30,113 bases of DNA from an uncultured Alistipes sp. (GTDB lineage Bacteria; Bacteroidota; Bacteroidia; Bacteroidales; Rikenellaceae), in contig NZ_CABMQJ010000026.1 of assembly GCF_902388705.1 (NCBI RefSeq), positions 1 to 30,113 of the forward strand, given 5' to 3'. Below, one piece after another: positions 7,760 through 15,977 of this stretch. Every line of letters starts with the position of its first letter. Position 1 is the first letter of the stretch. A model generated the notes under the pieces. It made no database searches and had not been told where the DNA came from. It saw only the letters and a program-made list of their open reading frames with translations. Made by a program: the position numbers and the translations under genes.

Positions 7760-9241
7760 ATGAAACAGCTCCTTACTTTCCTCCTCGCCCTCCTGCTTAC
7801 GCTCGCCGCAGGCAAGGCCGCAGCTTCCGGCAGCGACATCGTCCGGGCCGTTGCGGATGCCCGCGCCGCCATCGACGCGGCGGAAGAAGCCGCCCTGGAA
7901 AGCCAGTCGCTCGAAGAGCTGAACAAGGCAGCGCGCGAACAGGTCGTCCGCGAACTGGGGCTCTCCCCGCGCCAGCGCAAAGAGTTCGAGCCGCTCTATA
8001 AAGCCTACCGCGAGGCGCTCGACAAAGCCGTCGACGCCGGCGGCACAGCCCCGGGAACGGACGAGGCGTCCCAGCGAAACAGCCTGAAAACCAAACTCTC
8101 GAACATCGCGGCCACGGCGCAGGTCAAACGCGACTACGTCGATAAATTCGCCGCCGTGCTCACCGCCGAGCAAATCCGCCGGCTCTATAACACCGAGGGC
8201 AACATCGGCACCAACATCAAGCGTGCGGCCATCGACCGCAGCCGCATGCCCAAACGCCTGAAGGGAAGCGCCCGCATGGTGACGCAGGACTGGGGCAAGG
8301 CGGGCGACTACACGGCCGTCGCTGCATCGTCGTCGTTCGACATCACCATCAGCCCCGCGGCCAAAACCGTCAGCGTGACGGCGAACGACAACGTAATCGA
8401 CTACCTCTCCATGGAACGCGAGGGCGGGAAACTGAAATTCCGAATCGACGCCAACAGCACGGAAAACATCTCCGTCAAGGTCGTTCTCCCCGCTTCGACG
8501 GCATTGAACGCCATCTCCGCATCGGGCTTCTCGACCGTCACGAACCTGCTGCCGATGAAAGGGGAGCACATCTCGGTAAACGTTTCGAGCAGCGCTTCCG
8601 TAAAAACCGACATCGAGGCGGGAACGTTACAGCTCAACGTCAGCGGCTTCGGGAAATTCTCGGGGAATATCCGCAGCGGCAAAAGCGACCTGAACCTGTC
8701 GAGCAGCAGCCGTATCTCCTCTCAAATCGTCTGCACGGGGACGTGTACGTTCGACGCGAGCGGCTTCGCCAACTTCTCCGGCTCGGTCGAAGCCCCCGTA
8801 TTCAACGCCCGGCTGTCGAGCAGCTGCTCGGTCAAGGCCCCCGTAAAGGCGCCCCGACTGAAAATTTCCGCTTCGGGATTCGCGAAGTTCTCCGGCGCGA
8901 TCGACTGCCAGACGGCCACCCTGGATGCGACTTCCAGCGCCTCGATCCGCGGCAGGTTCTCCGCATCGTCTTTCACCGCCACGGTCGCGGGCTTCGGCAG
9001 AATCGTCCTCGACGGCGAGGCGACGGTCGAGAGCGGCAAGGTAACCGCTTCTTCGTCAGGCATTTTCTCTGCCCCGAAACTGCGCGTGGCAAACTACGAC
9101 ATCACGGCGTCCGGCTTCGCACAGTCCGACATCTGGTGCTCGAACCACCTGAAAATCAGCGTAACCTCATCGGCCAGAGCAATCTACGACGGCCCCTGCA
9201 CGGTAGAGTCCGTTTCCGACAATATCCGGCGCAGGAAGTAA
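7760..9241 (+). CDS. Secreted protein: Spy/CpxP-like LTxxQ region joined to DUF2807 (head GIN) repeat domain
   Basis: This 493-residue exported protein has three parts. A signal peptide spans about residues 1-23 (MKQLLTFLLALLLTLAAGKA). A helical region follows, about 30-165, with two LTxxQ-like motifs, LSPRQRKEFEPLYKAYR and LTAEQIRRLYN, resembling periplasmic Spy/CpxP stress proteins. From about residue 176 comes a long DUF2807 domain predicted to form a beta-helix. In it, SGFAKFSG-type and SSSASV-type strands alternate roughly every 40 residues (ASGFSTV, VSGFGKFSG, ASGFANFSG, ASGFAKFSG, VAGFGRI, ASGFAQSD). It starts 13 bases behind the putative anti-sigma gene and is followed by a strong terminator, so the three genes form one operon. 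It may be the sensor or main effector of the sigma system; no ligand can be named. Confidence 0.85.
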   Translation: MKQLLTFLLALLLTLAAGKAAASGSDIVRAVADARAAIDAAEEAALESQSLEELNKAAREQVVRELGLSPRQRKEFEPLYKAYREALDKAVDAGGTAPGTDEASQRNSLKTKLSNIAATAQVKRDYVDKFAAVLTAEQIRRLYNTEGNIGTNIKRAAIDRSRMPKRLKGSARMVTQDWGKAGDYTAVAASSSFDITISPAAKTVSVTANDNVIDYLSMEREGGKLKFRIDANSTENISVKVVLPASTALNAISASGFSTVTNLLPMKGEHISVNVSSSASVKTDIEAGTLQLNVSGFGKFSGNIRSGKSDLNLSSSSRISSQIVCTGTCTFDASGFANFSGSVEAPVFNARLSSSCSVKAPVKAPRLKISASGFAKFSGAIDCQTATLDATSSASIRGRFSASSFTATVAGFGRIVLDGEATVESGKVTASSSGIFSAPKLRVANYDITASGFAQSDIWCSNHLKISVTSSARAIYDGPCTVESVSDNIRRRK

Positions 9242-9280
9242 CGAAGCGTAAGTACAAACAACCATAAGCGTATTTACGGA

Positions 9281-9317
9281 AACGGGCCGTTCTTTCGGGA
9301 GCGGCCCGTTGGTTTTT
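9281..9317 (+). terminator. Intrinsic terminator after the ECF operon
   Basis: Perfect 9-bp arms AACGGGCCG (9281-9289) and CGGCCCGTT (9302-9310) with a 12-base loop are followed by GGTTTTT. It sits 40 bases after the DUF2807 gene. Confidence 0.85.
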
Positions 9318-9558
9318 ATCCCCAATCCGCTAAAAAACGGCCCCGGGGGATCATTTTCCGAAATAAATCGACAGGCGTACGACAAATTTCAAACGGTTAT
9401 AATCTGTAAGCTCTCCCCGCAGAAACCCGCCGGACTTTCGTCATATCTTCTTCCCGAATGCCGAATCTGTAATAAAAAACCCGCAGAACCGCACTCCGAC
9501 AAGGTCGACACGGCAAACGAAACTTACGCAGCATGAAGGGATTCGCAAATATTTTTAA

Positions 9559-9566
9559 TATATTTG
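9559..9566 (+). promoter_or_regulatory. Predicted -7 element of the leu operon promoter
   Basis: TATATTTG matches the Bacteroidota TAnnTTTG -7 box exactly and lies 28 bases before the leuA start. No TTTG is found at the expected -33 position (about 9535), so the promoter may be weak or activator-dependent. The short untranslated leader leaves no room for a leader-peptide attenuator. The gap from 9318 to 9558 shows no gene or structure I can support. Confidence 0.5.
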
Positions 9567-9594
9567 TTGCCAAGGTTAGTTAGACTATCAGACT

Positions 9595-11115
9595 ATGTGC
9601 GAAAAACTCTTTATTTTCGACACCACGCTCCGTGATGGCGAGCAGGTGCCGGGCTGTCAGTTGAACACCACCGAGAAAATCGAAGTCGCCAAACTTCTGG
9701 AAAGCCTCGGTGTGGACATTATCGAAGCGGGTTTCCCGATCTCCAGCCCCGGGGACTTCAACTCCGTACTCGAGATTTCGAAGGCCGTTTCGGCCCCGAC
9801 GATTTGCGCGCTGACACGCGCCGTGAAAAAGGACATCGACGTGGCCGCCGACGCCCTGCGGCTGGCCAAACACAAACGCATCCACACGGGTATCGGCGTT
9901 TCGCCCCAGCATATCTACGACAAGCTGCGCTCGACGCCCGAGAAGATTCTCGAATCGGCAATCGAGGCGGTGAAGTACGCCAAACGCTACGTCGAGGACG
10001 TGGAGTTCTACGCCGAAGACGCGGGACGCGCCGACCCCGAATACCTCGCCCGTGTCATCGAAGCCGTCATCAAGGCCGGCGCTACGGTGGTCAACATTCC
10101 CGACACCACGGGTTACTGCCTGCCCCACGAGTACGGCGCGAAAATCAAATACCTCGTCGAACACGTTTCCAACATCGACCGGGCGATCATCTCCACCCAC
10201 TGCCACAACGATTTGGGCATGGCAACGGCCAACACCTTGAGCGGTATCCTGAACGGCGCGCGGCAGGCCGAGGTGACCATCAACGGCATCGGCGAACGGG
10301 CCGGCAACACCTCGCTCGAAGAGGTGGTGATGACCCTGCGCTGCCACAAGGAGATCGCCATTGACACGAATATCGACGCACGGCTCATTACCAAGGCCTC
10401 GCACCTCGTGTCGAGCCTGATGAACATGCCCGTGCAGCCCAACAAGGCCATTGTCGGCCGCAACGCGTTCGCCCACTCGTCGGGCATCCACCAGGACGGC
10501 GTGCTGAAAGACCGCCAGACCTATGAAATCATCGACCCGCAGGACATCGGGCTCAACGAGTCGGTCATCGCCCTGACGGCCCGCAGCGGCCGCGCGGCAC
10601 TCGTGCACCGGCTCGAACTGATAGGTTATAACCTCACGCAGGAGGAGTTGGACGAAACCTATGCCAAGTTCCTCGAACTGGCCGACCGGAAAAAGGAGAT
10701 TCAGGATTACGATTTGCTCTACCTCGTGGGCGACATCGACCGCATGAAGCAGCAGACCGTATCGCTCAAATTCCTGCAGGTCACCACCGGCACGCTCGTC
10801 CCGACGGCTACCGTGGTGCTGAAATTCGGCGACCACGAACGCATGGCCATCGCCACGGGCAACGGCCCGGTCGATGCGGCCGTATCGGCCATCAAGAGCC
10901 TTATCAACGAAAAGGTGGTGCTCATGGAGTTCCTCATGCAGGCCATCACCAGGGGGTCGAACGATGTCGGCCGCGTACACGTACAGGTACGGTGCGGCAA
11001 CCGCACCGTACACGGCTTCGCGGCGCACACCGATACCACGCGGGCGTCGATCGAGGCGTTCCTCGACGCACTGCGCGTACTGAACGTAACCGAACGCAAA
11101 GAAAAGGAGGCATAA
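9595..11115 (+). CDS. leuA: 2-isopropylmalate synthase LeuA
   Basis: LeuA condenses acetyl-CoA with 2-oxoisovalerate to give 2-isopropylmalate, the first step of leucine synthesis. The 506-residue product has the HMGL-like TIM barrel. FDTTLRDGEQ (residues 8-17) supplies the catalytic Arg and a metal-binding Asp, FYAEDAGRADPEY lies near 138-150, HCHNDLGMATANT (202-214) carries the metal-binding histidines, and NGIGERAGNTSLEE follows. A linker with HSSGIHQDG leads to the C-terminal LeuA regulatory domain (about 390-506), expected to bind leucine for feedback inhibition. The subdomain motif usually written GKHSGRAA reads TARSGRAA here. It heads leuA-leuC-leuD-cimA-leuB; leuC begins 2 bases after its stop. 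Confidence 0.96.
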   Translation: MCEKLFIFDTTLRDGEQVPGCQLNTTEKIEVAKLLESLGVDIIEAGFPISSPGDFNSVLEISKAVSAPTICALTRAVKKDIDVAADALRLAKHKRIHTGIGVSPQHIYDKLRSTPEKILESAIEAVKYAKRYVEDVEFYAEDAGRADPEYLARVIEAVIKAGATVVNIPDTTGYCLPHEYGAKIKYLVEHVSNIDRAIISTHCHNDLGMATANTLSGILNGARQAEVTINGIGERAGNTSLEEVVMTLRCHKEIAIDTNIDARLITKASHLVSSLMNMPVQPNKAIVGRNAFAHSSGIHQDGVLKDRQTYEIIDPQDIGLNESVIALTARSGRAALVHRLELIGYNLTQEELDETYAKFLELADRKKEIQDYDLLYLVGDIDRMKQQTVSLKFLQVTTGTLVPTATVVLKFGDHERMAIATGNGPVDAAVSAIKSLINEKVVLMEFLMQAITRGSNDVGRVHVQVRCGNRTVHGFAAHTDTTRASIEAFLDALRVLNVTERKEKEA

Positions 11116-11117
11116 GG

Positions 11118-12494
11118 ATGGGAAAAACCCTTTTGGACAAAATCTGGGATGCGCACACCGTGCGCACCGAGGACGGCGGCCGCTCGGTGCTCTACATCGA
11201 CCGCCAGTACATACACGAGGTGACGTCGCCCGTAGCCTTCGCCGGGCTCGAACGGCGCGGCATCGGCGTGGCACGCCCGGCGCAAATCACCGCCACGGCC
11301 GACCACAACATCCCGACCGTCGACCAGCACCTGCCCATTGCCGAGCCCGAATCGCGGCGGCAGGTCGAGGCGCTGGCGGCCAACTGCGACAAGTTCGGCA
11401 TCGAGCACTTCGGCGTGGGCAACCCGCGCCAGGGCATCGTGCACATCATCGGCCCCGAACTGGGCTTCACGCAGCCGGGCATGACCATCGTCTGCGGCGA
11501 CAGCCACACCTCGACGCACGGAGCGCTGGGCGCCGTGGCGTTCGGCGTGGGTACATCCGAGGTCGAAATGGTCTTCGCCAGCCAGTGCATCATCCAGTCC
11601 AGGCCGCGCAGCATGCGCATCACGGTCGACGGAACGCTGCGTCGGGGCGTCGAGGCCAAAGACATCATCCTCTACATCATCTCGCAGCTCACCGCCTCGG
11701 GCGGCACGGGCTACTTCATCGAGTTCGCGGGCGAAGCCATCCGGTCGCTTTCGATGGAGGGCCGCATGACCGTCTGCAACATGAGCATCGAGTGCGGGGC
11801 GCGGGGCGGCATGATCGCTCCCGACCAGACCACGTTCGACTACCTCCGGGGCCGTGAACGCGCGCCGCAGGGGGCCGCGTTCGACGAGGCCGTCGCCCGC
11901 TGGAAAGACCTCTGCAGCGACCCGGACGCCCGCTTCGACAAGGAGTACCGTTTCGACGCCGCCGACATCGCCCCGATGATTACTTACGGCACCAATCCCG
12001 GCATGGGCATGGCCGTCGATGCGGCGATTCCCGCCGGTGCAGATGCCAAAGCGCTGGAATACATGGGATTCGAACCCGGCGAAAAACTGCTGGGCAAGCC
12101 TGTCGACTATGTTTTCGTCGGCAGCTGCACCAACGGCCGCATCGAAGACCTGCGGCGTTTTACGAAACTGGTAGCAGGCCGCCGCAAGGCCGAAGGTGTC
12201 ACGGCATGGATTGTCCCCGGCTCGAAAGGCGTCGAAGCCGCCGCACGGGCCGAGGGGCTGGACAAAATCCTCGCCGCCGCGGGCTTCGAACTCCGCCAGC
12301 CGGGCTGCTCGGCCTGTCTGGCAATGAACGCCGACAAGATTCCGGCAGGCATGTACAGCGTTTCGACCTCGAACCGCAATTTCGAGGGCCGGCAGGGTCC
12401 CGGGGCGCGCACCCTGCTCGCAGGCATCGCCGTCGCCGCCGCGGCGGCCGTAAGCGGCCGCATCGAAGACCCGCGCAAATTCTTCGAATTATAA
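11118..12494 (+). CDS. leuC: 3-isopropylmalate dehydratase large subunit LeuC
   Basis: LeuC is the aconitase-like large subunit that with LeuD isomerises 2- to 3-isopropylmalate. The same pair can process citramalate in the pyruvate route to isoleucine. The 458-residue product has TLLDKIWDAH, CGDSHTSTHGALGA and VFVGSCTNGR. The three cysteines that bind the [4Fe-4S] cluster are Cys337, Cys397 and Cys400 (GCSACLAMN). The frame is open upstream to 10992 inside leuA, but the ATG at 11118 is preceded by a clear AGGAGG (11105-11110), unusual in this window, and gives the family length. It overlaps nothing and follows leuA by 2 bases. Confidence 0.97.
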   Translation: MGKTLLDKIWDAHTVRTEDGGRSVLYIDRQYIHEVTSPVAFAGLERRGIGVARPAQITATADHNIPTVDQHLPIAEPESRRQVEALAANCDKFGIEHFGVGNPRQGIVHIIGPELGFTQPGMTIVCGDSHTSTHGALGAVAFGVGTSEVEMVFASQCIIQSRPRSMRITVDGTLRRGVEAKDIILYIISQLTASGGTGYFIEFAGEAIRSLSMEGRMTVCNMSIECGARGGMIAPDQTTFDYLRGRERAPQGAAFDEAVARWKDLCSDPDARFDKEYRFDAADIAPMITYGTNPGMGMAVDAAIPAGADAKALEYMGFEPGEKLLGKPVDYVFVGSCTNGRIEDLRRFTKLVAGRRKAEGVTAWIVPGSKGVEAAARAEGLDKILAAAGFELRQPGCSACLAMNADKIPAGMYSVSTSNRNFEGRQGPGARTLLAGIAVAAAAAVSGRIEDPRKFFEL

Positions 12495-12648
12495 AAACAG
12501 ATAACCCCGCTTCGGACGGCCAATCACTGCCGCCGCCGCCCGCGTCGTCGGAAAAACCGTCCCGAACCCCAGCCCCGGACAGGGATTTGCAAACCGCTTC
12601 GCGGCAATGCGGCCGCTGCCGGAGCCGGGCCGAAAAAACAAAACCGAT

Positions 12649-13242
12649 ATGGCCATACCCAAATTCGAAACCTTCACGTCGGGGGCCGTGCCCGTCCGCG
12701 TGGAAAACATAGATACCGACCAGATTATCCCGGCGCGCTTCCTCAAAGCCACCGAGCGCAAAGGCTTCGGCGACAACCTCTTCCGCGACTGGCGCTACGA
12801 CGCCGCGGGACAAAAGGTCGCCTCGTTCCCGCTCAACGACGGCCGCTATGCGGGCAAAATCCTCGTCGCAGGCCGCAACTTCGGCTGCGGCAGTTCGCGC
12901 GAACACGCCGCATGGGCCATCGCCGACTACGGCTTCCGCGTGGTGGTGTCGAGCTTCTTCGCCGACATCTTCCGCAACAACGCCCTCAACAACGGCCTGC
13001 TGCCCATTACGGTAAGCGAGGAGTTCCTCGCCGAGGTCTTCGCTGCCGTCGACGCCGACCCCGCGGCGCGTTTCACGGTCGATTTGGACAACCAGACGCT
13101 CACCATCTGCGCCACGGGCCGCAGCGAGCGGTTCGAAATCGACGCCTACAAGAAGCGCTGCCTGCAGAACGGCTACGACGACGTGGACTACCTGTGCAGC
13201 ATCTCGGAGCAAATCGCAACGTTCGAAGCCGGACGCAAATAG
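12649..13242 (+). CDS. leuD: 3-isopropylmalate dehydratase small subunit LeuD
   Basis: LeuD is the swivelling small subunit that completes the LeuC active site. The 197-residue product has the family motifs NIDTDQIIPARFL near residue 20, then LVAGRNFGCGSSREHAAWA near 75 and NNALNNGLLPI. The frame is open to an earlier ATG at 12607, but the start at 12649 (MAIPKFETF) aligns with normal LeuD N-termini and gives the usual length. Between leuC and leuD lie 154 bases with no obvious gene, leader peptide or terminator, an unusually long gap for subunits of one enzyme. The following synthase starts 7 bases after its stop. Confidence 0.96.
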   Translation: MAIPKFETFTSGAVPVRVENIDTDQIIPARFLKATERKGFGDNLFRDWRYDAAGQKVASFPLNDGRYAGKILVAGRNFGCGSSREHAAWAIADYGFRVVVSSFFADIFRNNALNNGLLPITVSEEFLAEVFAAVDADPAARFTVDLDNQTLTICATGRSERFEIDAYKKRCLQNGYDDVDYLCSISEQIATFEAGRK

Positions 13243-13249
13243 CCCGAAG

Positions 13250-14791
13250 ATGCTTCCCCCTGTCGAAATAATGGACACCACGCTGCGCGACGGCGAGCAG
13301 ACCTCGGGCGTTTCCTTCAACGCCCGTGAAAAACTCTCCATCGCCCGGCTGCTGCTGGAGGAACTGCGCGTCAGCCGCATCGAAATCGCCTCGGCGCGGG
13401 TTTCGAACGGCGAGCAGGAAGCCGTGCGGCGCATCGCCGAATGGGCCGCCTCCAAGGGATATACCGACCGCGTAGAGGCGCTGGGATTCATCGACGACGG
13501 CGTATCGCTCGACTGGCTGGGCGAGGCGGGGTGCCGCGTGGTGAACCTGCTGACCAAAGGGTCGCTCAAACACTGCCGCGAACAACTGCGCCGCACGCCC
13601 GGTGAGCACCTCGCCGACGTTCGCGCCACGATCGACCGCGCCGTCGGCCGCGGAATGAAGGTGAACGTCTACCTCGAAGACTGGTCGAACGGCATGCAGC
13701 ACTCGCCCGAATACGTCTATGCGATGCTCGACGGACTGGCCGACGCTCCCGTGCAGCGGTTCATGTGCCCCGATACGCTGGGCGTACTCGACCCTTACGC
13801 CACCGAGCGTTTCTGCCGTGAGCTGGTGCAGCGCTACCCCCAACTGCGCTTCGACTTCCACGCGCACAACGACTACGACCTCGCGGTGGCCAATACCGCG
13901 GCGGCCGTCCGGGGCGGGTTCCACGGCGTCCACGTAACCATCAACGGCTTGGGCGAACGAGCCGGGAACGCCCCCCTGTCGAGCACGGTCGCCGTCCTGC
14001 ACGACCGCCTGCACCGCGCGACGGGCATCGACGAGCGGAAAATCAACCATGTCAGCCGCATGGTCGAAACCTACACCGGCATCCGCATCCCCGCAAACCG
14101 GCCCATCGTCGGCGAAAGCGTCTTCACGCAGTGCGCCGGCATCCACGCCGACGGCGACAACAAAAACAACCTCTACTTCAACGAATTGCTGCCCGAACGG
14201 TTCGGCCGCGTGCGCGAATACGCCCTGGGCAAGACCTCGGGCAAGGCCAACATCCTCAAAAACCTCGAGGCGCTGGGCATCGAGCTCGACGAGGCTTCGA
14301 TGCGCAAGGTGACCGAACGGGTCGTCGAGTTGAGCGACAAGAAAGAGCTGGTGACCACCGAAGACCTGCCCTACATCATCGCCGACATACTCCGCTACGA
14401 CCTGGCCGAAAACCCCGTCCGCATCCTCAACTACAGCCTCTCGCTCGCACAGGGACTGCATCCCGTGGCTACGCTCAAAATCGAAATCAACGACCGCGCG
14501 TACGAGCAGACCTCGGCCGGCGACGGCCAGTACGACGCGTTCATGCGGGCCCTGCGGCAAATTTACAAGCACCAGCTCGGACGCGAGTTCCCCATGCTGC
14601 GCAACTACACCGTTTCAATCCCGCCCGGCGGCCGCACCGATGCCTTCGTGCAGACAATCATCACCTGGGAGATGGCCGGCAAAGTCTTCAAGACACGGGG
14701 GCTGGACGCCGACCAGACCGAAGCCGCCATCAAGGCGACCATCAAGATGCTGAACATAATCGAAATAAATTACAACGACCATGGATGTTAA
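13250..14791 (+). CDS. cimA: (R)-citramalate synthase, CimA-type (second HMGL-family synthase in the leu operon)
   Basis: This 513-residue protein shares the LeuA architecture: a TIM barrel with MDTTLRDGEQ (8-17) and FHAHNDYDLAVAN (203-215), then a LeuA-type C-terminal regulatory domain ending near IPPGGRTDAFVQTIITW. It differs from the window's LeuA at substrate-side segments: NVYLEDWSNG (139-148) replaces FYAEDAGRAD, and the later motif reads VFTQCAGIHADGDNK. From memory these features resemble the characterised Leptospira interrogans citramalate synthase, which condenses pyruvate with acetyl-CoA for threonine-independent isoleucine synthesis. LeuCD and LeuB then act on citramalate. Its 3' end overlaps leuB by 11 bases. 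Annotation as a second 2-isopropylmalate synthase, or another Claisen-type synthase, cannot be excluded without biochemistry. Confidence 0.8.
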   Translation: MLPPVEIMDTTLRDGEQTSGVSFNAREKLSIARLLLEELRVSRIEIASARVSNGEQEAVRRIAEWAASKGYTDRVEALGFIDDGVSLDWLGEAGCRVVNLLTKGSLKHCREQLRRTPGEHLADVRATIDRAVGRGMKVNVYLEDWSNGMQHSPEYVYAMLDGLADAPVQRFMCPDTLGVLDPYATERFCRELVQRYPQLRFDFHAHNDYDLAVANTAAAVRGGFHGVHVTINGLGERAGNAPLSSTVAVLHDRLHRATGIDERKINHVSRMVETYTGIRIPANRPIVGESVFTQCAGIHADGDNKNNLYFNELLPERFGRVREYALGKTSGKANILKNLEALGIELDEASMRKVTERVVELSDKKELVTTEDLPYIIADILRYDLAENPVRILNYSLSLAQGLHPVATLKIEINDRAYEQTSAGDGQYDAFMRALRQIYKHQLGREFPMLRNYTVSIPPGGRTDAFVQTIITWEMAGKVFKTRGLDADQTEAAIKATIKMLNIIEINYNDHGC

Positions 14792-15842
14792 CATAGCCCT
14801 TTTAGCCGGCGACGGCATCGGCCCCGAGATTATCGCCGAGGCCACGAAAGTGTTGAACCGTGTAGCGGAAAAATTCGGACACCATTTCGAATACCGCGAA
14901 GCGCTGGTAGGCGCCTGCGCCATCGACGCCACCGGCGACCCCTATCCCGACCGGACGCACCGCATCTGCCTCGAAGCCGATGCCGTGCTGTTCGGGGCCA
15001 TCGGCGACCCGAAATACGACAACAACCCCAAATCGCCCGTACGTCCCGAGCAGGGGCTGCTGCGCATGCGCAAATCGCTGGGGCTTTTCGCCAACCTGCG
15101 GCCCATCGCACTGTTCGACACGCTCGCCGACCGCTCGCCGCTCAAGGCCGACGTGGTGCGCGGCACCGACTTCATCTGCGTGCGCGAACTGACGAGCGGC
15201 ATCTACTTCGGCCGCCCGCAGGGCCGCAACGAAGCGGGAACGGAGGCTTTCGACACCTGCACCTACACGCGCGCCGAAATCGAACGGGTACTGCACGTGG
15301 CATTCCGGCTGGCCATGAGCCGGCGGCGGCACCTGACGGTCGTCGACAAGGCCAACGTGCTCGAAACCTCGCGCCTGTGGCGGGAGGTCGCACAGGGGCT
15401 GGCCGGCCAATACCCCGATGTGGAGGTGGAATTCATGTTCGTGGACAACGCCGCGATGCAGATTGTCCGGCAGCCGACCCATTTCGACGTCATCGTCACC
15501 GAGAACATGTTCGGCGACATCCTCACCGACGAAGCCAGCGTCATCAGCGGTTCGCTCGGCATGCTCCCCTCGGCGAGCGTCGGGTCGGACGTGGCGCTCT
15601 TCGAACCGATTCACGGCTCCTATCCCCAGGCTGCGGGCAAAAACATCGCCAATCCGATGGCGACCATTCTCTCGGCCGCCATGCTGCTCGAGCACCTCGG
15701 ACTCGACGCCGAGGGCCGCGCCGTGCGCGCAGCCGTCGATTGCGCCCTCACCGGAGGCGTCGTCACCGAAGACCTCGCGGCCCCGGGCGAGCGGCGCTGC
15801 TCGACCACCGAAGTGGGTGACTTCATCGCCGCACAGATTTAA
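14781..15842 (+). CDS. leuB: 3-isopropylmalate dehydrogenase LeuB
   Basis: LeuB oxidises and decarboxylates 3-isopropylmalate to 2-oxoisocaproate with NAD+; in the citramalate route it converts beta-methylmalate to 2-oxobutyrate. The 353-residue product has the isocitrate/isopropylmalate dehydrogenase signatures ALLAGDGIGPEI (7-18), LLRMRKSLGLFANLRP, and VTENMFGDILTDEASVISG with the metal-binding aspartates. FEPIHGSYPQAAGKNIANP is the nucleotide-binding loop. Its start lies inside the end of cimA (11-base overlap), implying translational coupling between these two enzymes. It is the last gene of the operon and is followed by a strong hairpin shared with convergent asnB. Confidence 0.97.
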   Translation: MDVNIALLAGDGIGPEIIAEATKVLNRVAEKFGHHFEYREALVGACAIDATGDPYPDRTHRICLEADAVLFGAIGDPKYDNNPKSPVRPEQGLLRMRKSLGLFANLRPIALFDTLADRSPLKADVVRGTDFICVRELTSGIYFGRPQGRNEAGTEAFDTCTYTRAEIERVLHVAFRLAMSRRRHLTVVDKANVLETSRLWREVAQGLAGQYPDVEVEFMFVDNAAMQIVRQPTHFDVIVTENMFGDILTDEASVISGSLGMLPSASVGSDVALFEPIHGSYPQAAGKNIANPMATILSAAMLLEHLGLDAEGRAVRAAVDCALTGGVVTEDLAAPGERRCSTTEVGDFIAAQI

Positions 15843-15914
15843 GCCCCGGGCCACACTCCGGGAGCATTGCGGCCTGTCACACCTGCGGCGGAAGCTTCCG
15901 CCCGGCCCGCGAAA

Positions 15915-15955
15915 GAAACGGAGGCCCCGGCTCGATGAGCCGGGGCCTCCGTTTC
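15915..15955. terminator. Bidirectional terminator between leuB and asnB
   Basis: A perfect 19-bp inverted repeat (GAAACGGAGGCCCCGGCTC at 15915-15933 and its complement at 15937-15955) encloses a 3-base loop. It lies in the 135-bp gap between convergent leuB and asnB. The GTTTC and GAAAC ends give short T-rich stretches on both strands. Confidence 0.85.
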
Positions 15956-15977
15956 ATATCCGGGAATCCGTCCCGGA

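Noticed and set aside
9309..9536. Possible 75-residue protein or leucine leader peptide upstream of leuA
   Set aside because: It begins inside the terminator hairpin, has no run of Leu codons, lies upstream of the predicted leuA promoter, and no alternative stems were found.
9580..11274. 564-codon minus-strand frame opposite leuA
   Set aside because: Antisense shadow of leuA with no motifs.
12607..12648. 14-residue N-terminal extension of LeuD
   Set aside because: The start at 12649 gives the usual LeuD N-terminus and length.
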